From positions 62,001-126,000 of the forward strand of contig CAWAOQ010000011.1 of NCBI GenBank assembly GCA_963783785.1: a DNA stretch of 64,000 nucleotides, written 5' to 3'. This document shows positions 40,200 through 49,328 of this stretch, piece by piece. The notes under the pieces are model-generated. The model saw only the letters and a program-made list of their open reading frames with translations. It made no database searches and was not told where the DNA came from. Source of the stretch: CADEEN01 sp963783785. GTDB lineage: Bacteria > Pseudomonadota > Gammaproteobacteria > Burkholderiales > Burkholderiaceae_C. The first letter of the stretch is position 1; every line of letters begins with the position of its first letter. A program made the position numbers and the translations under genes.

Positions 40200-42134
40200 T
40201 CACGCCGCCGTTGCGGGCGCGACAGGCGGGGCCGGTGGGGCCGGCAGGAACGCATCCGAGAAACAGAACTGCTCGGCCAGGCCTTGCGCGATGAACGCAG
40301 GCACCGCGGCCTCGACCATCTGCACCGAACCGCAGGCGTAGACCTCGTAGCCGGTGAGGTCGGGATGGTCGGCGAGCAGGGCCTCGTGCACCCATCCGCG
40401 GCGGCCCGGCCAGGGGTCGTCGGGGGCGACGTTCGACAGCACCGGCACGAAGCCGAAGTTGGGATGGTCGCGCTGCCAGCCTTCGACCAGCTCGCGCATG
40501 TAGAGGTCCTTGGCCTCGCGCACGCCCCAGTACAGCTGCATCGGGCGCCGGATGCCGCGGTGGAAGGCGTCCTCGATGATGCTCTTGATCGGCGCGAAGC
40601 CGGTGGCACCGGCGATGAAGAGGATCGGCCGCTCGCCCTCATGCAGCGTGAAGCGGCCCAGCGGGCCTTCGAAGTCCAGCGTGTCGCCTTCGCGCATGCG
40701 CTCGAAGACCTGGCTGGTGAATCGCCCGCCCGGCACCCGCCGCACATGCAACTCGATCAGCGCGTCGTCGTGTGGCGCGTTGGCGAACGAGAACGCGCGC
40801 CTGGCACCGTCGTCGAGCACGATGTTGATGTACTGGCCGGCGGCAAACGACAACCGCTGGTCGTCGGCCAGCTGCAGCGACAGGCGCATCAGATCGGGCG
40901 CGAGCCGTTCCATCCGGACGACCTTGGCCTGCCAGCGCCGCGGCCCGCCCGCGACACTGCCGGCCACGGCGGCCAGGGTCGAGACACCCTCGACTTCCAG
41001 TTCGACGTCTTCCAGCGCCACGGCGCAACACATCAGCGCCTGGCCGCGGCGCCGCATCGCGTCGGTCAGCGCAGCCGGCTGATACGCGCCGAGGTCGACG
41101 CGGCCGGCCAGCACGGTGCAGGCACACAGGCCGCAGCCGCCGGCGCGGCAGTCGTAGGGCAGCGCCAGGCCGGCACGCAGGCCGGCTTCGAGCAGCGTCT
41201 CGCCTGGACGGGCCTTCAACTGCACCGGCCCCGGGTGCAGCGTGACCTGCCGCGGCTGAGCGGCACCGCGGCGCGGCGGCAGCCACGGCATCGCCAGCAG
41301 CAGCAGCGTGGCGCCGCCGACCAGGCCCCACACCGCGCCCAGCGGCCAGGCATAGAGCAGCGGGAAGACCGCCAGCAGGAACCAGTCGAGCGCCAGCGTG
41401 GCCGGCGCGGTGCGCAGGTCGGCCGGGCCCTGGCTGGCGACCGGCGCGGCCAGCGCCAGCGCCACCAGCATCACCAGCAGCGCCAGCACGATCGGCCGCG
41501 GCGGTTGTGTCGTTGCCTTGGGCACCCGCTGCACGTGGATCCACATCACCAGCAGCATCAGCAGCGGCACGCCGATGTGGATGAACACGAGCAGCGAGAA
41601 CAGGCGGTTGCTGACATGTTCGGGCTGGATGAAGTTGCGGATCAGGGTGCCGCCGAAGCCGGGCAGCCAGTCCAGCCACTCGAAACTGGCCTGGGTGACG
41701 AACTGCGCCAGCCGGTCCCAGGGCAGCATGTAGCCGTTGACCCCGGCCACGTAGGCCAGCCAGATCAGCGCCACGCCGGTGACCCACGAGAACCAGCGGA
41801 AGCCGCGCAGCCGGTCGAACGCGAAGTAGCGCAGCATGTGGATCAGCATCGTCAGCACCATCGCGTCGGAGGCATGCCGGTGCACCGTGCGCAGCACGCT
41901 GCCGGCACCCCAGGCGCCGTGCGTGATGGCCTCGACCGAACGGTGGGCGCCGTCGACGCTGGTGTCGAAGAAGGCGTACAGCACCAGCCCGGTCGCGCCG
42001 ACGACCCAGAACAGGAAGAAGCTGATCGCACCGAGGTGGTAGAGCGGATTGCCGCGGTCGCCGAAAGCGCGGTTGAAGACGCCCTCGGCGCGCATGAACG
42101 CGGCACGCAGCGCACGCTGCAGCAGAGAAGTCAT
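40200..42134 (-). CDS. Cytochrome b fused to [2Fe-2S] ferredoxin and FAD/NAD reductase
   Basis: 644 residues in one intact frame. Residues 1-210 form a cytochrome b/b6 N-terminal domain with both heme His pairs at the canonical spacing (H85/H99 and H186/H200). Further helices lie at about 215-285. Residues 295-380 are a plant-type [2Fe-2S] domain with Cys329, Cys334, Cys337 and Cys369 or Cys370. Residues 395-620 are a ferredoxin-NADP reductase module ('RRAFSFANAP' FAD motif, 'ILFIAGATGFAPIKS' NAD motif). It should pass electrons between NAD(P)H and membrane hemes. Its cytochrome part is paralogous to that of the 44119-45681 protein. Confidence 0.9.
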   Translation of the reverse strand: MTSLLQRALRAAFMRAEGVFNRAFGDRGNPLYHLGAISFFLFWVVGATGLVLYAFFDTSVDGAHRSVEAITHGAWGAGSVLRTVHRHASDAMVLTMLIHMLRYFAFDRLRGFRWFSWVTGVALIWLAYVAGVNGYMLPWDRLAQFVTQASFEWLDWLPGFGGTLIRNFIQPEHVSNRLFSLLVFIHIGVPLLMLLVMWIHVQRVPKATTQPPRPIVLALLVMLVALALAAPVASQGPADLRTAPATLALDWFLLAVFPLLYAWPLGAVWGLVGGATLLLLAMPWLPPRRGAAQPRQVTLHPGPVQLKARPGETLLEAGLRAGLALPYDCRAGGCGLCACTVLAGRVDLGAYQPAALTDAMRRRGQALMCCAVALEDVELEVEGVSTLAAVAGSVAGGPRRWQAKVVRMERLAPDLMRLSLQLADDQRLSFAAGQYINIVLDDGARRAFSFANAPHDDALIELHVRRVPGGRFTSQVFERMREGDTLDFEGPLGRFTLHEGERPILFIAGATGFAPIKSIIEDAFHRGIRRPMQLYWGVREAKDLYMRELVEGWQRDHPNFGFVPVLSNVAPDDPWPGRRGWVHEALLADHPDLTGYEVYACGSVQMVEAAVPAFIAQGLAEQFCFSDAFLPAPPAPPVAPATAA

Positions 42135-42144
42135 CGAGCCGTCG

Positions 42145-43596
42145 TCATGCGTTTGTCGGGGCCCGCCTGCGCATCGCGCCGACCACCACCACCACGAAAA
42201 GCAGGCCGCCGACGATGGCCAGCAGACCGCCCAGCCCCATCAGGCCCATGCCGGCCACCTCGCCGCTGCTGCGCAGCACCTGCTCGGCGCCGGCCACCTT
42301 GCGCTGCACGCCGTAGCCGCCCGACCAGACCAGCCCGACGATGTGCAGCAACTGCCCGATGCCATACAGCCACGGCTGCAGCACCGCAACGCGCCCGCGT
42401 GCGGTGCCGTAGCCCAGCTGCGGCAGCAGGTGGTAGACCAGCCCCATCAGCGCCAGCGTCACGCCGACGATGCAGCCGTGGTAATGGGCCGGGATCTTGA
42501 CGTTGCTGCCGTGGATCGTGAGTCCGATCACGCCACCGGCCACGAACAGCAGCATCGACGCCAGCAGCGCCGCGCGCAGCGGACGCTGGACCTCGCCCAG
42601 TCGCCGCAGCGGCGCCAGCGCCAGCAGCACCGCCAGCGCCACCGGCGCGATGGCCAGGCCGCCACCGAAGCGCATGCCCCAGGTGTGCATGTCGCGATGC
42701 TCGACGCTGGTCACGTCGTGCGCGAGGTAGGCCAACGGCGTGACGAAGACACTCGCCAGCGCCAGCGCAAACAGCAGCAGCACCACGCGCGGGCTCAGCG
42801 GCACGCGGCCACCGCAGGCCTGTGCCAGCGTCAGCCAGGCCACCAGCATCAGCAGCGTCCAGGTGAACTGCAGCGCATGGCCGCCGCCCCAGAACAGGAT
42901 CTCGTAGTAGGCCTTGGGCGGCAGATCGGCCGGTACCAGCGCCAGCGACGCCGCGAAGGCCAGCAGCGCGACCGCAGTGGCCACCACACTGGCGTTCAGG
43001 CCGAAGCGCAGTGCGCCGGCGCCGTCGACTGCCGGGCCGACCGGCCGCGCCTTTATCAGGCTGCGCAGCATCAGCAACAGCGCACCGGCGCCGAACACCA
43101 GTACGGCAGCGCGGAAAGTGGCGCTGTCGAGCATCGGAATGTAGTTGGCCATCAGCGGCGTGCCGGGGTCGACGAACGCGGCCAGCGCCATGCCCAGCGC
43201 GCCCAGCCCGCACAAGGCCAGCGTCAGCCGACCGATCGCGACACCCCGTCGCGTGCGCGCACCGCGCAGGTTCAGGCTCCACAGCAGGCCGGCGATGGCG
43301 ATGAACCAGACCAGCACCGACAGGTCCACGTGCACCACCAGCGCGACGCGAAAGAAATCGCCTGCCGGCAGCCAGGCGTTGATGCCCGGCGTGCGTGCGA
43401 GCACCAGCAGCACCGAGAACAGTCCCGAGCCGATCAGAGAGGCCAGTCCCAGCCAGAGCCAGGCGCGTGCCAGCGGCTGCTGGTCGGCCGTGACCTCGGG
43501 CAGCACGTAGTCCGCCGGGCTCGAGGCGGTGACGCGATCGGGCGTCGAACGCGGCCGCAGCGGGCCGCCATGGATCAGGGTGATGAAGGCATTCAT
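42145..43596 (-). CDS. Divergent heme-copper oxidase subunit I-like protein
   Basis: 483 residues, about 12 helices. The low-spin heme His is H89 ('VVHVDLSVLVWF'). Helix 6 has 'ILFWGGGHALQF' (H240) without the Tyr four residues on that oxidases carry. The usual CuB His-His pair in helix 7 is not seen; instead there are H293, H300 and H304 in 'LAHDVTSVEHRDMHTW'. Heme ligands H371 and H373 ('PAHYHGCIVGVT') are present. It overlaps the next gene upstream by ATGA. It could be an NO-reductase-like enzyme or a heme-only electron carrier; activity is uncertain. Confidence 0.8.
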   Translation of the reverse strand: MNAFITLIHGGPLRPRSTPDRVTASSPADYVLPEVTADQQPLARAWLWLGLASLIGSGLFSVLLVLARTPGINAWLPAGDFFRVALVVHVDLSVLVWFIAIAGLLWSLNLRGARTRRGVAIGRLTLALCGLGALGMALAAFVDPGTPLMANYIPMLDSATFRAAVLVFGAGALLLMLRSLIKARPVGPAVDGAGALRFGLNASVVATAVALLAFAASLALVPADLPPKAYYEILFWGGGHALQFTWTLLMLVAWLTLAQACGGRVPLSPRVVLLLFALALASVFVTPLAYLAHDVTSVEHRDMHTWGMRFGGGLAIAPVALAVLLALAPLRRLGEVQRPLRAALLASMLLFVAGGVIGLTIHGSNVKIPAHYHGCIVGVTLALMGLVYHLLPQLGYGTARGRVAVLQPWLYGIGQLLHIVGLVWSGGYGVQRKVAGAEQVLRSSGEVAGMGLMGLGGLLAIVGGLLFVVVVVGAMRRRAPTNA

Positions 43597-44126
43597 TGCA
43601 GGGTGATGCCGCCTTTCTCGGCGTCGAAATCGATGACCAGCACCTGTCCGGGCACCAGCGTCACGGTGGCCTCGCGCCGGTAGGCCGCATCGCGCGCGCG
43701 CACGTCGTCCGACAGGCGCACCGCGATGCGCTGCTCGCCAGCCGGCACCACCAGGCGCTCGTAGAGCGCCGAGGCGCCGTCCTTGGACAGGCCGGTCGGC
43801 GGCGCGCTGCGCTTGAGCACGTTGACGCCGCCGATGTCGACTTCCACCGTCACCGGCGAGCGCTCGCGCGGGCACACCGTCGGCGCGCGCATGTTGGGCG
43901 GCAGCCTGGCGAGTTCGTCGGCGCTGAGCGTGCGGCAATCGCCCACGGGCTTGCCGACGCGTGTGAAACTGAGCTTGATCAGGGCCTCGTTGCGGCCCAG
44001 ATGCCGGTAAGGCGGCCACTGCGAGAACACGCCGATCGCCAGCGCGAACAAGCCGTACAGCAGCACCTGGCCGAGCCAGGCGCGCGCACCGAGCGGTGTC
44101 GAAGGGCGGGCGCCGCTGTCAGGCAT
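43593..44126 (-). CDS. Membrane-anchored periplasmic-type protein, unknown
   Basis: 177 residues with one N-terminal helix (about 18-38, 'VLLYGLFALAIGVFSQWPPY'), then a beta-rich domain with two cysteines ('GDCRTLSADE', 'PTVCPRERSP'). I do not recognise the family. It overlaps both neighbours (8 bases upstream, 4 downstream), so it belongs with the cytochrome b and subunit I-like proteins. It may stabilise the complex or carry a disulfide or metal site; that is inference. Confidence 0.75.
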   Translation of the reverse strand: MPDSGARPSTPLGARAWLGQVLLYGLFALAIGVFSQWPPYRHLGRNEALIKLSFTRVGKPVGDCRTLSADELARLPPNMRAPTVCPRERSPVTVEVDIGGVNVLKRSAPPTGLSKDGASALYERLVVPAGEQRIAVRLSDDVRARDAAYRREATVTLVPGQVLVIDFDAEKGGITLQ

Positions 44127-45681
44127 GGTGAAGCAGGCTCACAAGATCGGCCTCGGGCGCCAGCGGCTGCACGCGGCGCCGCAGCCGGTCGAGACCGGAA
44201 TGCAGGATGGCATCGTCGCCGCGGCCGGCAAAGACCAGTTCGACGCGCGCCGGCATCACGCTGCCGCGCAGGTGGGGTTCGCGCGCACCCGCCAACCGTT
44301 CGGCGGTCCAGCGTTCGCCGAGACGGAACTCGCAGCCACCCTCGCGGCAGGCGGCCACCAGCACGCCGGCGGCGCCGTCGCGCAGCGCGTACTCGATGAA
44401 CGACGGTGGCAGCTGGCCGGTGCACAGCAGGCTGAACGGCGTCACGTCGGCATCGCCCACGCTGCTGCAGCTTGCGCCGTGGTCGCAACCGAACAGCACC
44501 AGCGGCCGGGCCGCTCGCGACGCGGCCAGCGCGTGCTGCAGGCGGCGTCGCAGGTCGCCCACCGGGAGTTGCGGCATGTCGATGCCGGTGACGAGTTGCG
44601 CGGCGCTGCGAAACGGCGTCGACGACGGGCAGGCGCCGGCGCAGATGCCGCAGCCGACACACAGGTCGGCATCGACCACCGCCAGCGAGCGGCCGACGCG
44701 CTGGTTGGGATGCGGCACCATCGTGATCGCGGCGTAGGGGCAATCGGCAAAGCAGCGCCTGCAGCCGTTGCAGTTGTCGGCGTCGACCACCGCCACCGCC
44801 GCGCGCTCGGGCTGCGGCAGCCAGGGCAGCGCGAACAGCAGCAGCGCGCCGCTGCCGACCAGGGCCCAGACGAAGGCGGGCGAGGTGGCATAGGTCAGCG
44901 GGTGCAGGAAGAGCACGATCCAGTCCAGCCGCAGCACTTCGGGCACGCGGGCCAGCGCCGCCGGCGCGTGGCTCGCCACCGGCCAGGCCAGCGCCAGCAG
45001 CGCCAACGTCAGCGTCAGGCCGATCGCCAGCGCACGCGGCGGCATCACCGCGGCGCGGGTGAGGCGCTGGATGTGGAACCAGAGGCCGAACAGCAGCAGC
45101 AGCGGCACCCCGATGTGCACGAAGATGAAGAGCGAGAAGAGGCGGTCGTTCACGGCCTCGTCGGCGAGGAAGTTGCGCGTCAGCGGCGCGGCCAGCATCG
45201 GCAACGCGTCCAGCCACTCGGCGGTGGCGATCGCGGAGAACTGGCCGAGCTGGTCCCAGTTGATCCAGAAGCCGCCGATCGCGCCGACGAAGACGAAGCC
45301 GATCAGCGGCACGCCGGTGAGCCAAGGGAAGCGCCGGATGCCGCGTTCGTGCCCGTGCAGCCATTCGCGCAGCAGGTGCAGGCCCATCGCCAGCACCAGC
45401 ACATCGGCGGCGTAGCGGTGCACGCCGCGCAGCAGCCGGCCGAGCCCGAGCGGCGCATGCGCCAGCGCCTCGATCGAGCGGTAGGCGCCCGCCACCGAGG
45501 TGTCGAGCAGGATGTACAGCACCACGCCGCTGGCGGCCAGCAGCCAGAACGCGAGAAAGCCGATCGCGCCGAGGTGGCGCAGCGGGTTCAGGTGCGAGCC
45601 GAAGGCGGCGTCGAACAGCCGTTCAACGGCACGCCAGCCGCTCAGGCCGTGCTGCCGGAGGCTGGTGCGCTCGCTGTGCAT
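44119..45681 (-). CDS. Cytochrome b fused to 2x[4Fe-4S] ferredoxin and MvhD-like domain
   Basis: 520 residues, intact frame. The N-terminal cytochrome b domain has heme pairs H88/H102 and H189/H203. Two [4Fe-4S] motifs follow: C304-x2-C307-x2-C310-x3-C314 and C341-x2-C344-x2-C347-x3-C351. Residues about 395-490 match the MvhD/FrhD (hydrogenase iron-sulfur) family with Cys399, Cys405, Cys420, Cys445 and Cys450 ('LLCTGQLPPSFIEYAL', 'VLVAACREGGCEF'). In methanogens MvhD links a hydrogenase to heterodisulfide reductase. Here it sits in an aerobe/denitrifier redox operon. It overlaps the SCO gene by 40 bases. Confidence 0.9.
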   Translation of the reverse strand: MHSERTSLRQHGLSGWRAVERLFDAAFGSHLNPLRHLGAIGFLAFWLLAASGVVLYILLDTSVAGAYRSIEALAHAPLGLGRLLRGVHRYAADVLVLAMGLHLLREWLHGHERGIRRFPWLTGVPLIGFVFVGAIGGFWINWDQLGQFSAIATAEWLDALPMLAAPLTRNFLADEAVNDRLFSLFIFVHIGVPLLLLFGLWFHIQRLTRAAVMPPRALAIGLTLTLALLALAWPVASHAPAALARVPEVLRLDWIVLFLHPLTYATSPAFVWALVGSGALLLFALPWLPQPERAAVAVVDADNCNGCRRCFADCPYAAITMVPHPNQRVGRSLAVVDADLCVGCGICAGACPSSTPFRSAAQLVTGIDMPQLPVGDLRRRLQHALAASRAARPLVLFGCDHGASCSSVGDADVTPFSLLCTGQLPPSFIEYALRDGAAGVLVAACREGGCEFRLGERWTAERLAGAREPHLRGSVMPARVELVFAGRGDDAILHSGLDRLRRRVQPLAPEADLVSLLHHA

Positions 45682-46586
45682 GATGATCTGCGTGCACGCC
45701 GCTGGTCGCGCCACTCGAACAGGAAGTAGATCAGCACGCTGAGAAAGAACAGCGCGCCGCCGATGATCTCGAAGATGAGCTTGTAGTCGTAGCGGTACTC
45801 GCCGGTGTCGGGGTCGTAGACCGTGCACAGGATGCGCACGCGCTCGACCACTGCCGCCAGCGTCGAGGCCGCCTGCGGCGGCGCGTCCAGCAGCAACTCG
45901 CGCAACGGCGCACCGAGCTGGTCGGCGCGCAGGCGGTCGCCGTAGACCTGGGCGTGGATGCGGCCGGCGCCGTCGACCACGGTCACGCCCAGCACGTGAT
46001 CGAACCCGGCGGGCGTGGCGACGAAGCTGAAGCCGAAGGCGCGCGTCAGCGGCCCGACGAGCTCGCGCGCCGGGCTGAGGAATTCCCAGTTGCGATAGCC
46101 GATGCGGTTCTGCGCGGCGAACGAGCGCATCGCCTCGGGCGAGTCGAACGGCTGGTTGAAGCCGATGCTGACGACGTTGAACTGGTCCTCGCCGAGCAGG
46201 CGGTCCAGCCCCTTCACGGCGTCGTGCAGTGCCCGCGTCTGCGTCGGGCAGACCTGGAAGCAGCCGGTGTAGATGAAGCTCACCAGCAGCGGCTTGCCGC
46301 GGTAGCTGGACAGCCGCACCGGCCGGCCCTGGCGGTCGATCAGCGTGGCGTCGGGCACGACCCGGCCGATCGCTGCTTCACCGATCTGGCGTGCCTCGCC
46401 TTCGTCGAGCGCGGGGACGGTGCCGGCTTCGCGCGGGGCCTTGTCGGCACGCTCGATGATCGACACCGGCCGCTCCGCCGGTGCGGCCGGTGCTGCGCCG
46501 ACCGCGGTCAGCGCGAGCAGCGCAGCGGCCAGGGCACGCGGCCAGGTCCCCGCGCGCGGATCCTGCGAGGGCTGAGGCGATTTCAT
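45642..46586 (-). CDS. SCO1/SenC family copper chaperone with C-terminal helix
   Basis: 314 residues. N-terminal hydrophobic signal/anchor ('RALAAALLALTAVGAAPA'), thioredoxin-like SCO domain with copper ligands 'YTGCFQVCPTQT' (CxxxC) and a distal His in 'AGFDHVLGV'. Unusually it continues about 100 residues further into a C-terminal membrane helix ('GALFFLSVLIYFLFEW'). SCO delivers copper to the CuA site of subunit II, fitting the CuA gene in this operon. Start ATG 46586 overlaps the heme O synthase stop (TGATG). Confidence 0.9.
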   Translation of the reverse strand: MKSPQPSQDPRAGTWPRALAAALLALTAVGAAPAAPAERPVSIIERADKAPREAGTVPALDEGEARQIGEAAIGRVVPDATLIDRQGRPVRLSSYRGKPLLVSFIYTGCFQVCPTQTRALHDAVKGLDRLLGEDQFNVVSIGFNQPFDSPEAMRSFAAQNRIGYRNWEFLSPARELVGPLTRAFGFSFVATPAGFDHVLGVTVVDGAGRIHAQVYGDRLRADQLGAPLRELLLDAPPQAASTLAAVVERVRILCTVYDPDTGEYRYDYKLIFEIIGGALFFLSVLIYFLFEWRDQRRARRSSCTASAPASGSTA

Positions 46587-47519
46587 CAGCGCAACGCCGC
46601 ATCGACCACCACCGCGGCGAGCAACACGCTCAGCTGCACCATCGAGGCGAAGAACGCCGCCATCGCCGTGCGACGCTCGGGCTTGCGCGACAGTGCATGC
46701 GTCTTGCGCAGGAAATGCGCGCCGCCAACCAGTGCGCCGGCCAGGTACAGCCAGCCGGCACCGAAGAAGATCGGCAGCAGCGACACCGCCACCAGCATCG
46801 CCGCATGGGCGTGCACGATGCGCGCGGCACGCGCCACGCCCACCACCACCGGCAGCATCGGCACGCCGGCGGCCGCATATTCGGCCTCGTTGGCGATGGC
46901 CAGGCTCCAGAAGTGCGGCGGCGTCCACAGGAACAGCACCAACGCCAGCAGCAACGCCAGCGGACCGATCTGCGTGTTGGCCGCGGCCGCACCGGCGAGC
47001 ACCGCGAAACTGCCGGCCAGACCGCCGACGACGATGTTCCAGGGGGTGCGCCGCTTCAGGCCCAGCGTGTACACGACGGCGTAGGTGAGCGCACCCAGCA
47101 GCACGAAGCCGGCGGCCACGCCGTTGACGATCCAGGCGGCAGCGCCGACCGCCGATGCGAGCAGGACCGCGATCGCGAGCAGCCAGGCGCCACTGCGCGG
47201 CAACGCGCCGCTGGCGAAGGCGCGGCCGCGGGTGCGGGCCATCAGCCGGTCGCTGTCGGCCTCGACGTACTGGTTGAAGGCGCCGGCGCTGGCCGAGGCC
47301 ACCAGCACCGACAAGGCCAGCACCAGTGCCTGCAGCCCGCTGACCGAGCCGTCGGGCACGATGGCGAGGCCCGCCGAGCGCGGTGACCATGATCAGCACG
47401 CCGATGCGCAGCTTGAAGACCCCCAGCACCAGGCGCCAGCGCGCGACATCACGCGTGCCCGGCGTGCGCTGCGCCGCGGCGGCAAGGCCGCCGGGGCCGT
47501 TGAGGCTGGTGCGGTTCAT
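46586..47519 (-). CDS. ctaB: Protoheme IX farnesyltransferase (heme O synthase; one frameshift)
   Basis: About 311 residues of the UbiA family. It attaches a farnesyl group to heme B to make heme O. Conserved Asp-rich motif 'NQYVEADSDRLMARTRGR' and 'LFLWTPPHFWSLAI' are present. Start ATG 47519 with AGGAGA upstream. An inserted G near 47375 breaks the frame after residue about 48 ('VLIMVTAL' then 'AGLAIVPDGSV'). It supplies heme for the heme-copper enzyme encoded upstream; ctaA nearby could convert heme O to heme A. Confidence 0.9.
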
Positions 47520-47617
47520 GGCGTGTCTCCTGCGGTCGTCGTCGTGCAGCGCTGGCAACGGATTCGAAAGACGTCTGGCCGCGGCAACGGTTCAGGCCGC
47601 CGCGGCGCGACCTTCGG

Positions 47618-49318
47618 TCAGCTCAGGCCCCACAGCGTCGACAGGTACTTCCAGTTGATGAAGTAGTACAGCACGAAGGCCAGCAGGAACACCATCGCCA
47701 TCACGAAGGTGCCCGGCGCGGCGAACCCGATCGAGCCGTAGCTCTGCGCCGCCACCGTCGGTGCCGCGCGAGCCACCGGTGTGAACTTCGCGCTGGTGGC
47801 GCCGCTCTCCAGCTTCTTGCCCCACAGCAGCGAGCCCACCGTGACGTAGATGTAGATCGCGCCACCGGTGATCGCCGCGATGCCGCCGATGCCCACCAGC
47901 GCCATCATCAGGTAGGCCGCACCCGGCCATTCGTAGGCCAGCGCCGCGCCCTGGAAGGCCATGTCCCAGTGCCGGCGCGAGACGCCCAGCGTGCCGGCGC
48001 CCATCATCACCAGGCAGAAGAAGTACATCGAGAAGCCGAACAGGTAGGGCTGCCACCTGGCGAGCCCGGGGGCGATCATCTCGCGCCGGAACAGCACCGG
48101 GATCAGGTAGTAGGTCAGCGCCATGAAGGTCAGCGTGGTGCCGACCACCACCGTGGCGTGGAAGTGCCCCGGCACGTAGATCGTGTTGTGGATGATCATG
48201 TTCAGCTGCTCGGTGCCCATCATCACGCCCGAGATGCCGCCGAGGAAGCCGAAGCCGATCAGCGCGATGAACACGCCCGCGAACGTCGGGTTGCCCCACG
48301 GCGCCTTGCGCAGCCACTCGAACAGGCCCTTCGTGAGGCCCTTCTGGCGCTGCGCGACTTCCATCGCGCCGGGGATCGTCAGGCCGTGGATCATCGAGGC
48401 CAGCACCGCGAAGTACATGAAGTAGCTGGTGTTGACGACCTTCCAGCCGGTCGACAGCCCCGGGTCGGCGAGCAGGTGGTGCGCGCTGGCCAGTTGCAGG
48501 AACAGGATGTAGAGCAGGAACGCGGTGCGGCTGACACGCTCGCTCATCGGCTTGGCGCCGAACGCGACGGCCGCCACCAGGTACCACACCGAGATGTGGG
48601 CCGCGACGTTGATCTGCTGCGACGAGTGGCCGAAGGCCCACCAGATCGTGCGGTAGACCAGCGGGTCGACCTCCTTGACCACGCCGATCGACATCAGCCA
48701 GGTCGGGATCAGGATGATCGCGCCCGAGGCGATCGTGAACACCGCGATGATCGCCGCGGTGATGGCGCCGAAGGTGACCAGCGGCACCGAGCCCTCGTAG
48801 GTCTTCTCCTTCTTGGCCACCACCAGCGTGCCGAAGAACACGAACACGGCGACCAGCGCACCGACCGCGAACAGGATCAGGCCGAGGTAGAAGTTCGGCT
48901 CGGCCATCATCGGCACGTACGAGGTCATCATCACGCTCGAGGCGCCGCGGAACACCGCGATGTTGTTGACCACCGAGCCGATCAGCATCAGCGCGAACGC
49001 CAGCCAGGCGATCTTCGGCGTCGCGATGCGACAGCGCAACAGCGTCGAGGCGCAGAAGTACAGCACCGCGATCTCGAAGAAGATGATCCAGTAGATCAGC
49101 ATGTCGATGCCGTGGGCCGTGAGCACCATGTAGAAGGTGTCGGCCTCGAGCCAGCGGAAGGCCGGCCAGCGCGTCAGCACGACGCCGATCGCGAGCACGC
49201 CGCCGATCAGCAGCCAGACCACGGCGACGAAGGCATTGGCCTTCATCAGCCACTCGGCCTGGTTCTCGAACTGCAGCCCGGAGCGCGGGCAGGTGCGATA
49301 GGTCGTTGCGGTGCTCAT
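47618..49318 (-). CDS. Heme-copper oxidase subunit I, candidate alternative NO reductase
   Basis: 566 residues, about 13 helices, intact frame. Low-spin heme ligand H69 ('TAHGIDMLIYW'), CuB ligand H231 in 'WWAFGHSSQQINVAAH', CuB pair H280-H281 ('LASAHHLLADPG'), and heme ligands H385 and H387 ('VPGHFHATVVVG'). The Tyr normally four residues after the CuB His and cross-linked to it is Gln235, as expected for NO reductases descended from oxygen reductases rather than for oxidases. Its CuA partner lies upstream. A low-affinity or unusual oxidase remains possible. Confidence 0.85.
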   Translation of the reverse strand: MSTATTYRTCPRSGLQFENQAEWLMKANAFVAVVWLLIGGVLAIGVVLTRWPAFRWLEADTFYMVLTAHGIDMLIYWIIFFEIAVLYFCASTLLRCRIATPKIAWLAFALMLIGSVVNNIAVFRGASSVMMTSYVPMMAEPNFYLGLILFAVGALVAVFVFFGTLVVAKKEKTYEGSVPLVTFGAITAAIIAVFTIASGAIILIPTWLMSIGVVKEVDPLVYRTIWWAFGHSSQQINVAAHISVWYLVAAVAFGAKPMSERVSRTAFLLYILFLQLASAHHLLADPGLSTGWKVVNTSYFMYFAVLASMIHGLTIPGAMEVAQRQKGLTKGLFEWLRKAPWGNPTFAGVFIALIGFGFLGGISGVMMGTEQLNMIIHNTIYVPGHFHATVVVGTTLTFMALTYYLIPVLFRREMIAPGLARWQPYLFGFSMYFFCLVMMGAGTLGVSRRHWDMAFQGAALAYEWPGAAYLMMALVGIGGIAAITGGAIYIYVTVGSLLWGKKLESGATSAKFTPVARAAPTVAAQSYGSIGFAAPGTFVMAMVFLLAFVLYYFINWKYLSTLWGLS

Positions 49319-49328
49319 CGCTGCCTCC

